DNA from: Albidovulum aestuarii
GTDB taxonomy: Bacteria; Pseudomonadota; Alphaproteobacteria; Rhodobacterales; Rhodobacteraceae
Reading direction: 5' to 3'
Assembly (NCBI RefSeq): GCF_029961185.1
Contig: NZ_JASBQQ010000008.1
Span: 124,001 to 188,000, forward strand
Length of the DNA stretch: 64,000 bases
Part shown: piece by piece, positions 55,512 to 62,610 of the stretch
Position numbering within the stretch: position 1 is the stretch's first letter
How the letters are laid out: each line of letters starts with the position of its first letter
Notes under the pieces: model-generated
The model's input: only the letters and a program-made list of their open reading frames with translations
What the model was told of the DNA's origin: nothing
The model's database searches: none
Program-made: the position numbers and the translations under genes

Positions 55512-55985
55512 TTACCAACGGCCGTCAGCGATCTTGAACCCATGGTCGCGCAGGCAACGCGCGCCATAGACGGTGCGGTTGCCCCAGCGCGTATTGATGT
55601 CGAAGGCGCAGCGCTCGGGAACGCGCCGGTTGATCCCGTATTCGTCCAGGCAGCGCGCCGAAACAACATCGCGGCGGCGGTCGTCGCCGCGGATGGAAAA
55701 GACGCATTCGGCGGGAATCCAGCGGTTCTTGTGGCCTTTCTTGTGCGGGCGCTTCCAGCGTTCATTCTTCCATTCATCGTCGTAGCGACGGGTCTGGGCG
55801 GCCTGCTGCTGTTCCTTCTTGCGCTTGTTCTTGTTTACTTCGTTGATCACGAGGCCAATCGCGGCCGCGCCGAGAAGCACCTTGAGCGCGTCCTTGCTGC
55901 GGTCGTCGGCGAAAACCGGCGTCGCGAATGCCGAGGTGAAGGCAAGCGTCGCGGCAGTTACAGTAGCGATCAGGCGGCTTTTCAT
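55512..55985 (-). CDS. Small exported cysteine-containing protein
   Basis: A 157-residue protein of unknown function. A signal peptide (cleavage after FATPVFA) is followed by a Gly-rich hydrophobic segment (VLLGAAAIGLVINEV, glycine-zipper-like), a basic linker (NKNKRKKEQQQ) and a C-terminal domain with four Cys (in PAECVF, SARCLDEYG, PERCAFD and GARCLRDHG) spaced for two disulfides. The C-R-L-x-D/E repeat suggests two related halves. AAAGGAG site. Own terminator downstream. Confidence 0.82.
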   Translation of the reverse strand: MKSRLIATVTAATLAFTSAFATPVFADDRSKDALKVLLGAAAIGLVINEVNKNKRKKEQQQAAQTRRYDDEWKNERWKRPHKKGHKNRWIPAECVFSIRGDDRRRDVVSARCLDEYGINRRVPERCAFDINTRWGNRTVYGARCLRDHGFKIADGRW

Positions 55986-56157
55986 CGGACATCTCCTTTC
56001 GGGTGGATGGGCGGGCAGCGCCCCCGTAAGTTCATGGCAAAACCTTGGGCCCGACCTGATGCGGCAGGCAATAACGCCGCCGTGCTAGGCGATAACGGGA
56101 GCAAAAACCGGATTGGTTATTGATTAGCCTTCCGTCCCCGAGCAGTGTGATCGCATC

Positions 56158-56403
56158 ATGACGCGAACACTCATCATCCCCATGGCGCTCGCCGCCGCCC
56201 TTGCCGCCGGACCGGCGGCCGCCAAATGCAAGGTCGAGTACAAGGCCAAGCAGGACGATCCCCTGCGGCTGGACTACGGCACGGCGGATCTGCCGGACAA
56301 GGCCTGCGCCTCGAAAGAGGCGGCGGCCGAGGCGCTGGCGCCCAAGCTGAAAAAGGAAGGCTGGACGCTTCTGGCCATTGTGTCCATCCTAGGCTCCAAC
56401 TGA
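56158..56403 (+). CDS. Small periplasmic protein
   Basis: An 81-residue protein with a clear signal peptide (cleavage after GPAAA). The mature part starts KCKVEYKAKQDDPLRLDYG, has a second cysteine in DKACASKE, allowing one disulfide, and ends in EGWTLLAIVSILGSN. No family recognised. It lies 21 bases before the next gene, likely co-transcribed. Confidence 0.65.
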   Translation: MTRTLIIPMALAAALAAGPAAAKCKVEYKAKQDDPLRLDYGTADLPDKACASKEAAAEALAPKLKKEGWTLLAIVSILGSN

Positions 56404-56424
56404 CCGAGCCCGGGAATCCGCGAC

Positions 56425-57129
56425 GTGACCGATACCTCAAGCACGACGAGTGACGCGCTTCGCTCTGGCAACCGGATCGTTGTCTGGGGCATCGTGGCGA
56501 TTGTCGCGATCCTTGCGCTGGCGGCGGTGCTGCTGTTCATGGCGCTGCCCGATGCCAATGCCTTCAACGCGCGGGTCGAACGGATCTTCGTTGAAAATGA
56601 TGCGCTGCGCACGGGTGAGCAGATCAAGCTTCTGGAGGTTCTCGCGCAATCAGGCACCGCCTTTTCCGAGGTACTGGCGAGTTACCGCACGGTCATCTTC
56701 ATCCTTCTGATCTTCGCGACCGGCCTTCTGGTCGCCGCCCTGATCTTCCTCGTCATGATCGTTGCGCTGAACAAGCGCATGGGTGAGATCGAGCGTCAGG
56801 GGATTCAGGTGTCGTCGCTTCTGATCAGCCGCGCCGAGAATGCGGTCGTGCTGAACAACATGGAATTCAAGCTGACCCCCGCCGCCATCGAAACCCTTTC
56901 GGTTCTGGCCGAGGCGCGGATGGATGACGATGTTCTGTCAGGTGCCGAGATCGAGGGCGTCATCTCAGGCAAGAACTCTGCCGATTGCGATGAAAGCGCG
57001 GGCGCGATGCGGATCAAGCGGCTTCGCGATGCCTTGGGCAACCAGATGGTCAGCGAGTTGCTGGTGAAAAATATCGCCCGTCGCGGCTATATGCTGGCCG
57101 TCGACAAGGACGCGATCCGCATGCTCTGA
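56425..57129 (+). CDS. Membrane-anchored winged-helix protein
   Basis: A 234-residue protein with two transmembrane helices (about residues 20-40 and 90-112), so both termini would be cytoplasmic. The C-terminal domain (about 145-234) looks like an OmpR-type winged helix: FKLTPAAIETLSVLAEA, MRIKRLRDAL, VKNIARRGYMLAVD, the last being the wing strand. Unlike ToxR, the DNA-binding part follows the membrane segments. It may be a membrane-tethered regulator; target unknown. GTG start with no strong ribosome site. Confidence 0.7.
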   Translation: MTDTSSTTSDALRSGNRIVVWGIVAIVAILALAAVLLFMALPDANAFNARVERIFVENDALRTGEQIKLLEVLAQSGTAFSEVLASYRTVIFILLIFATGLLVAALIFLVMIVALNKRMGEIERQGIQVSSLLISRAENAVVLNNMEFKLTPAAIETLSVLAEARMDDDVLSGAEIEGVISGKNSADCDESAGAMRIKRLRDALGNQMVSELLVKNIARRGYMLAVDKDAIRML

Positions 57130-57143
57130 CGCGGGCGCGTTTA

Positions 57144-57194
57144 CTTCACTTTCTGTCCGAAAATACTCCGGGAGCGCGAGGGCAGCGCCCTCGC
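57144..57194. repeat. Intergenic hairpin element
   Basis: CACTTTCTGTCCGAAAATAC and CTCCGGGAG are followed by a perfect palindrome GCGAGGGC-AGC-GCCCTCGC (57176-57194). I recall similar TTTCTG-CC-AAATAC-TCC elements between genes in Rhodobacterales; a looser copy (CTTCTTCTGGCCAAGTATCC) lies at 18185-18204. It may also act as a terminator for the upstream gene. Confidence 0.4.
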
Positions 57195-57269
57195 ACGGCC
57201 CCGGCGGCTCTTGCGGGAATCTGCCCGAGGTCCTATAGGGGCCCTTCCTTTGGCCAGTGGGGGGCGCCC

Positions 57270-58364
57270 GTGATTCAGACACCCTTCTATCTGATCGACA
57301 AGGCGAAGCTGCTTCGCAACATGGAGATCATCGACCGGCTGAGCGCCGGGTCCGGGGCGAAGGCGCTTCTGGCGCTGAAATGCTTTGCCACCTGGTCGGC
57401 CTTCGACATGATGCGCGATCATATGGATGGCACGACCTCCTCGTCGCTTTTCGAACTGCGTCTTGGCCGCGAAAAGTTCGGCAAGGAAACCCATGCCTAT
57501 TCCGTCGCCTGGGCCGATCACGAGATCGAAGAGGCGGTGGGATACGCCGACAAGATCATCTTCAACTCCATCGGCCAGCTCGAACGCTTCGACAACCATT
57601 CCGCCGGTATTCAGCGCGGGCTGCGCCTGAACCCGCGCTTTTCGACCAGCGGTTTCGATCTTGCCGACCCGGCGCGGCCGTTTTCACGACTCGGCGAATG
57701 GGACCCGGTGAAGATCATGGCGGTGATCGACCGCATCTCGGGATTCATGATCCATTACAATTGCGAGAACCGGGATTTCGACCTCTTCGATCAGCAGCTG
57801 GGCCGGATCGAGGCTGAATTCGCCCCGCTTTTGGAAAAGGTCAAATGGGTCAGCCTTGGGGGCGGCATCCATTTCACCGGCGAGGGCTATCCGGTCGATG
57901 ACCTGGCTGCGCGGCTGAAGGCGTTTTCGGAAAAGTTCGGCGTGCAGGTCTATCTGGAACCGGGCGAGGCGGCGATCACCAATTCGACCTCGCTTGAGGT
58001 GACGGTGCTGGACCTGCTGAACAACGGCAAGGATCTGGCCATCGTGGACTCGTCCATCGAGGCCCATATGCTCGACCTTCTGATCTACCGCGAAAAGGCC
58101 AAGCTGCCGCAGCAGGGCGACCACGAATACCAGATCTGCGGCAAGTCCTGCCTTGCGGGCGATATCTTTGGCGATGCGCGGTTTAAGCGGCCTTTAAACG
58201 TGGGCGACCGGATCTCGGTCGCCGATGCCGCCGGTTACACGATGGTCAAGAAGAACTGGTTCAATGGCGTCGGCATGCCGTCCATTGCCATAAAGGAACT
58301 CGACGGAACGATCCGTCTGGTGCGTGAGTTTGGCTATGAGGATTACGCCTCCAGCCTGTCGTGA
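57270..58364 (+). CDS. nspC: Carboxynorspermidine decarboxylase
   Basis: A 364-residue PLP enzyme that makes norspermidine or spermidine from the carboxylated form. The PLP lysine is Lys37 in LLALKCFATWSAF. Further blocks: TTSSSLFELRLGREKFG, WVSLGGGIHFTGEGYPVDDL, YLEPGEAAI and CGKSCLAGDIFGDARF. GTG start after GGGGGGCG. It is followed after 48 bases by the partner dehydrogenase, in the reverse of the biochemical order. Confidence 0.93.
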   Translation: MIQTPFYLIDKAKLLRNMEIIDRLSAGSGAKALLALKCFATWSAFDMMRDHMDGTTSSSLFELRLGREKFGKETHAYSVAWADHEIEEAVGYADKIIFNSIGQLERFDNHSAGIQRGLRLNPRFSTSGFDLADPARPFSRLGEWDPVKIMAVIDRISGFMIHYNCENRDFDLFDQQLGRIEAEFAPLLEKVKWVSLGGGIHFTGEGYPVDDLAARLKAFSEKFGVQVYLEPGEAAITNSTSLEVTVLDLLNNGKDLAIVDSSIEAHMLDLLIYREKAKLPQQGDHEYQICGKSCLAGDIFGDARFKRPLNVGDRISVADAAGYTMVKKNWFNGVGMPSIAIKELDGTIRLVREFGYEDYASSLS

Positions 58365-58412
58365 GGGCTCGCCCCTCCCTTCCCCTGTCGAAAGAATAAG
58401 GAGACAGCCGAA

Positions 58413-59654
58413 GTGAAAAAGAACGTGCTGATCATCGGCGCCGGTGGTGTCGCGCAGGTCGTGGCGCATAAATGCGCGCAGCATAACGATGTGCTGGGCG
58501 ATCTGCATATCGCCAGCCGGACGAAATCGAAATGCGACGACATCATCGCCTCGGTTCACGAGAAGGGCGCGATGAAGGTCGCGGGTACGTTCGAGGCGCA
58601 TGCGCTGGATGCCAAGGATTCCGGAGCAGTCGCTGATCTGATCCGCAAGACCGGATGCCAGATCGTGATCAATGTCGGCACGCCTTACGTGAACATGTCG
58701 GTGCTGGATGCCTGTATCGCGACGGGCGTGGCCTACATGGACACCGCGATCCATGAAGAGCCGGACAAGATCTGCGAAACGCCGCCCTGGTACGCGAATT
58801 ACGAATGGAAGAAACGCGAGGCCTGCGAGAAGGCGGGCGTCACCGCGATCCTCGGCGTCGGTTTCGATCCGGGCGTCGTGAATGCCTATGCACGGCTGGC
58901 CGAGGATCAGTTCCTCGACACCATCAGCGAGATCGACATCGTCGATATCAACGCAGGCTCCCACGGCAAGTATTTCGCGACGAACTTCGATCCGGAAATC
59001 AATTTCCGCGAATTCACCGGCACGGTCTATTCCTGGCAGGGCGGCGAATGGCGCGAGAACAAGATGTTCGAGGTGGGAAAGGAGTGGGACCTGCCCGTCG
59101 TCGGCAAGCAGAAGGCCTATATGTCGGGCCATGATGAGGTGCATTCGCTTTCGCAGCGCTACAAGGACGCGGATGTGCGGTTCTGGATGGGCTTCGGCGA
59201 TCACTACATCAACGTCTTCACAGTGCTGAAGTCGATCGGCCTGCTCTCCGAACAGCCGGTGACGACGGTCGAGGGGCTGGAGGTCGTGCCGCTGAAAGTA
59301 GTGAAGGCGGTTCTGCCCGACCCGGCGAGCCTCGCGCCCGGCTATACCGGCAAGACCTGCATCGGCGATCTGGTGAAGGGCACGAAGGACGGCAAACCGA
59401 CCGAGGTCTTCATCTATAACGTCGCCGACCACAAGGAAGCGTTCAACGAGGTGGGAAGCCAGGGCATTTCCTATACCGCCGGTGTGCCCCCCGTCGCGGC
59501 CGCGATCCTGATCGCCAAGGGGACCTGGGATGTGGGCAAGATGGCCAATGTCGAAGACCTCGACCCCAAGCCTTTCATCAGCGTGCTGAACCGCATCGGC
59601 CTGCCGACGCGGGTGAAGGATGCGGACGGGGACCGGGCGGTCGATTTCGGCTGA
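58413..59654 (+). CDS. Carboxynorspermidine/carboxyspermidine dehydrogenase
   Basis: A 413-residue saccharopine-dehydrogenase-like enzyme. The N-terminal Rossmann motif is VLIIGAGGVAQVVAHKCAQ; later blocks are VINVGTPYVNMSVLDACI, ILGVGFDPGVVNAYARLA and SGHDEVHSL. It joins aspartate semialdehyde to a diamine using NADPH, giving the substrate of the decarboxylase just upstream. GTG start with AAGGAG. Followed by a terminator. Confidence 0.94.
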   Translation: MKKNVLIIGAGGVAQVVAHKCAQHNDVLGDLHIASRTKSKCDDIIASVHEKGAMKVAGTFEAHALDAKDSGAVADLIRKTGCQIVINVGTPYVNMSVLDACIATGVAYMDTAIHEEPDKICETPPWYANYEWKKREACEKAGVTAILGVGFDPGVVNAYARLAEDQFLDTISEIDIVDINAGSHGKYFATNFDPEINFREFTGTVYSWQGGEWRENKMFEVGKEWDLPVVGKQKAYMSGHDEVHSLSQRYKDADVRFWMGFGDHYINVFTVLKSIGLLSEQPVTTVEGLEVVPLKVVKAVLPDPASLAPGYTGKTCIGDLVKGTKDGKPTEVFIYNVADHKEAFNEVGSQGISYTAGVPPVAAAILIAKGTWDVGKMANVEDLDPKPFISVLNRIGLPTRVKDADGDRAVDFG

Positions 59655-59677
59655 ACGTCGGCGGCATGATTTGAACA

Positions 59678-59706
59678 GGCGGTGCCCGACGGGTGCCGCC
59701 TTTTCG
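59678..59706 (+). terminator. Rho-independent terminator
   Basis: AGGCGG / CCGCCT outer stem with an inner CCC/GGG and TTTTCG following, just after the carboxynorspermidine dehydrogenase stop. Confidence 0.7.
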
Positions 59707-59755
59707 TTTGCTCCGTGCCGCTTTAGTCTCGCGCCGGACCGAAGCGGAGCCTTCC

Positions 59756-60868
59756 ATGACGCACAACGACGCAGAGCGCGCAGCAAGCCTGCTGCACCTA
59801 CACCGTGAGACGCTTTCCAAGGGCGATCCGGTGCCGCCGCAGATTACGCTTGCCGCAATGTATCACCTGCCGGGCGACCCGGCGGGGGTGCGGACGTACG
59901 GTCGGGCGGACAACCCGAACTGGGAGGTTCTTGAGCAGGCCCTTTCCCATCTGGAAGGGGCGGAGACGGTCGTCTTCCCCTCGGGAATGGCAGCCATCGC
60001 CGCCCCACTTTTCGCGCTGCTTGCCGCAGGCGACCGGATATTGATCCCCTCGGACGGCTATTACACGACGCGGCTGCTGGCAGATCGTTACCTGAAGCGG
60101 CTTGGCGTGACGGTCGAGACGCGGCCGACCGCAGAAATGGAGGAGGGTGGCTTTCACGGCTACCGACTCGTCTTCCTCGAAACCCCGTCCAATCCCGGAC
60201 TTGACCTCTGCGATCTTGCCGCCATCACCGCCGCTGTCCGCGCGGCGGGCGGGCTGACAGTGGTCGACAACACCACGATGACGCCCTTCGGCCAGCGCCC
60301 GCTCGACCTTGGCGCCGATATCGTGGTGGCCGCCGATACCAAGGCGCCGAACGGGCATTCGGATGTGCTGACGGGCCATGTGGCCAGCCGTGACGGCGAG
60401 GTCATCGCGGCGGTCAGGGAGTGGCGGAAGCTTTCGGGCTCCATCCCCGGTCCGTTCGAATGCTGGCTCGCCCATCGCGGGCTGGAGACTCTGGAGCTGC
60501 GTTTCGACCGGATGTGTTCAAGCGCCGCGACCCTTGCGCCCCGATTGGCAGAGCATCCGGCGATCGGTGCAATCCGCTATCCGGGGCTGGACACCGATCC
60601 CTCTCACGGGCTGGCCCAACGCCAGATGACCCGGCCCGGCTTCCTCATCGGCCTGACCCTGCCGTCGGCAGAGGCGGCCGAGACCTTCATCAACAATTGC
60701 CCCCTCCTGCAACCCGCGACCTCTTTCGGAGGGGTCCACAGTTCCGCCGAACGCCGCATCAGATGGGGCGATGCGGTGGACCCCGGCTTTGTCCGCCTGT
60801 CGGTCGGCTGCGAGCCGGTCGAGGAATTGTGGAACGCGCTGAAAGCCTCGCTCGACGCCTGCGTCTAG
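59756..60868 (+). CDS. Cystathionine beta-lyase-like PLP enzyme
   Basis: A 370-residue enzyme of the Cys/Met metabolism PLP family. Key blocks: TYGRADNPNWEVLEQALSHLEG, VFPSGMAAIAAP, LVFLETPSNPGLD, VVDNTTMTPFGQRPLDLGAD and the PLP lysine in AADTKAPNGHSDVL (usual form T-K-x-x-x-G-H-S-D). It would cleave or rearrange sulfur amino acids; the precise substrate is open. ATG at 59756 gives the family-length protein; upstream in-frame sequence is non-homologous. Its end overlaps the convergent VOC gene by four bases. Confidence 0.9.
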   Translation: MTHNDAERAASLLHLHRETLSKGDPVPPQITLAAMYHLPGDPAGVRTYGRADNPNWEVLEQALSHLEGAETVVFPSGMAAIAAPLFALLAAGDRILIPSDGYYTTRLLADRYLKRLGVTVETRPTAEMEEGGFHGYRLVFLETPSNPGLDLCDLAAITAAVRAAGGLTVVDNTTMTPFGQRPLDLGADIVVAADTKAPNGHSDVLTGHVASRDGEVIAAVREWRKLSGSIPGPFECWLAHRGLETLELRFDRMCSSAATLAPRLAEHPAIGAIRYPGLDTDPSHGLAQRQMTRPGFLIGLTLPSAEAAETFINNCPLLQPATSFGGVHSSAERRIRWGDAVDPGFVRLSVGCEPVEELWNALKASLDACV

Positions 60869-61449
60869 CGATACGGGTCCTTCGGCCCGCGCTCTTCTGA
60901 CAGCGATCCCTGCCGCCGGGCGATCAGCGCCTCGATCGCATCGGCCAGATGGACCTCGGCGATGTTGTAATCGCCCGATGCCACCCGGATCAGATGCGCC
61001 TCGTGCAGCACATCGGCATGGCAATAGCCGAAGGGCGGTTCGAACCGGTAGCTGGCCAGCTCGACCAGAAGCCCGAGCGGATCGCGGAAATAGATCGAAT
61101 CCATGAAGCCCCGGTCCTTGACGCCCGAGTGGCTAATGCCGCGCGCATCGAGCCGCTCCACCGCTTGCGAAAAGACCGCCTTGGAGACGGCGAACGCGAT
61201 GTGATGCACCTCGCCCGGCGCGGCGCGGCGCGGTTTCGGATCGGGCACCCGGTCTTCATTGGTAAAGATCGTGATCAGCCGCCCGTCACCGGGGTCGAAG
61301 TAAAGGTGCCCCTCGCCGGGATTGTCGAGGTTGGGCTGGTCGAAGACGAAGGGCATACCCAGCGTCCCCTCCCAGAAATCGATGGAGGTTTGCCGGTCCG
61401 CCCCCATCAGCGTGATGTGATGCACGCCCTGTGCCTGAAGTTTCCGCAT
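60865..61449 (-). CDS. VOC-family (glyoxalase/ring-cleaving) protein
   Basis: A 194-residue protein with two beta-alpha-beta-beta-beta units. Metal ligands are His in GVHHITLMGADR and VHHIAFAVSKAV, and Glu in LGLLVELASY. Such enzymes are ring-cleaving dioxygenases, lactoylglutathione lyases or resistance proteins; the substrate is not clear. A C-terminal extension (about 155-194) is unusual. GGGAGGGGG ribosome site. Confidence 0.88.
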   Translation of the reverse strand: MRKLQAQGVHHITLMGADRQTSIDFWEGTLGMPFVFDQPNLDNPGEGHLYFDPGDGRLITIFTNEDRVPDPKPRRAAPGEVHHIAFAVSKAVFSQAVERLDARGISHSGVKDRGFMDSIYFRDPLGLLVELASYRFEPPFGYCHADVLHEAHLIRVASGDYNIAEVHLADAIEALIARRQGSLSEERGPKDPYR

Positions 61450-61565
61450 CGCCCCCTCCCCAACTGGTGCTGGTCCATCTTAGCAGAGTTCAGAGCCCGG
61501 AGGTTAGGCCGGTGTTAACGCGTCGCTGTTAGTCGTGAAATCGGGTGAAAGGAAAGGTTGGTGGG

Positions 61566-61736
61566 ATGGCCGGGCAGAGCAATGCCGCGCCGGTTATCAT
61601 CAAGCGCAAGAAGGTTGTCGGCGGCGGCGGGCACCACGGTGGGGCGTGGAAGGTGGCCATTCTTGAGTCCTTCACTGAATCGGCGCTTTGCGCCGGGTTT
61701 CACAAGCCGCACGTTGCGGCACCGGTGGCGTTCTGA
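61566..61736 (+). pseudogene. motB: Truncated motB start
   Basis: The first 31 codons (to 61658) match the MotB N-terminus: PVIIKRKKVVGGGGHHGGAW then KVA. In MotB a membrane helix of type YADFVTAMMAFF follows at once; here the frame changes to unrelated ILESFTESALC and stops after 25 more codons. MotB is the flagellar stator protein of about 280 residues, so nearly all of it is missing. The upstream region and start look original (AAAGG before the ATG). It points to a deletion or insertion at 61658. Confidence 0.75.
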
Positions 61737-61869
61737 CCGATGCGGCTTACGGAATATGCCCTGCCGCGCCATCCGATCACGGATGCAATGACAACCATGG
61801 CGATCAGAATCTAACAGTTCGCTAAGACACCAATCCGAATGCGCGCATTTTTAGACGATCTGTTCCGGC
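61659..61869. other. Junction sequence after truncated motB
   Basis: About 210 bases of unknown origin between the motB break and the flgN-like gene. A minus-strand frame starting near 61772 (MARQGIFRKPHRSERHRCR) runs through it but resembles nothing I know. No insertion-sequence ends are evident. Confidence 0.4.
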
Positions 61870-62226
61870 TCACGTCCGGCGCTCAATGGAGCCACCAAAA
61901 CAGGACAAAGATGATGACCGTCCCCGACTGTCATACGTCTTGAGTTGCACGCCCGCCGCGACAATCGCACCGAGACGCTCCCGCGCCGCATGAACGCCCT
62001 GCCTCGCCGCGACAATGAGTATGCGATTTGCGTCCGCCAGGTTGCGCAACCGTGCCAATTCGTGCTCGTCACCATGTCGGGAAATCTGCTCCAGTCGTTC
62101 GAGCAGCGCCGTGATTTCTGCCGACGCTGCCCCGAGCGCGGGGAAGTCACCGCTACGCAGCGCGTTCCGCTGTTTGCGCAACAGGTCCGCGATGCCGGCA
62201 ATGACAGCCCACATGTCATTCGCCAT
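61870..62226 (-). CDS. Flagellar FlgN-like chaperone
   Basis: A 118-residue, mostly helical protein with DLLRKQRNALRSGDFPALGA, TALLERLEQISRHGDE and ILIVAARQGVHAARERLG, compatible with the FlgN export chaperone of hook-associated proteins. The overlap with flgJ (11 bases) supports a flagellar role. GGAGGG ribosome site. The assignment rests on helix pattern and context, so it is tentative. Confidence 0.55.
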   Translation of the reverse strand: MANDMWAVIAGIADLLRKQRNALRSGDFPALGAASAEITALLERLEQISRHGDEHELARLRNLADANRILIVAARQGVHAARERLGAIVAAGVQLKTYDSRGRSSSLSCFGGSIERRT

Positions 62227-62503
62227 CGGCAGCCCTCCGCTTCAAGGCTTCGAATATGCTCTCAGACAAGCCGATTCCACCGTTGCCGGCCATCTGTCCC
62301 GCCTGTTTCTCGCGCAGAAAGGACGCGAATTGTTCCTCACCTGCCCCGCCACCAAAACTGTCGCTTACCTTCCCCAGTCCTGCCGACTTCAACATCTCGG
62401 CCAGAAATGCGGCTTCCATTTCTTGCGCGGCGGTTCGCAGTGCCTGGTCTTGTGAGGGGGGCAAAACACGCCCTGAGCCTGCTGTTATGGGAAACTCGCT
62501 CAT
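62216..62503 (-). CDS. flgJ: FlgJ-like rod-binding protein
   Basis: A 95-residue protein equal to the N-terminal rod-capping domain of FlgJ, with AAQEMEAAFLAEMLKSAGLG and the tail REKQAGQMAGNGGIGLSESI typical of the family. The muramidase domain of enterobacterial FlgJ is absent, as is usual in alphaproteobacteria. The ATG at 62503 is preferred to the one at 62506 for its spacing from GGAG. Divergent from fliK. Confidence 0.85.
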   Translation of the reverse strand: MSEFPITAGSGRVLPPSQDQALRTAAQEMEAAFLAEMLKSAGLGKVSDSFGGGAGEEQFASFLREKQAGQMAGNGGIGLSESIFEALKRRAADGE

Positions 62504-62610
62504 CATATCTCCAATTAAGGATAGTTTCGTGACTATCCGCTGAACGAGGTAAAGAAGCGGTAACCTCGCACTGACAATGTGATCGCGACACAGGCAGAAG
62601 TCGTGGATTC

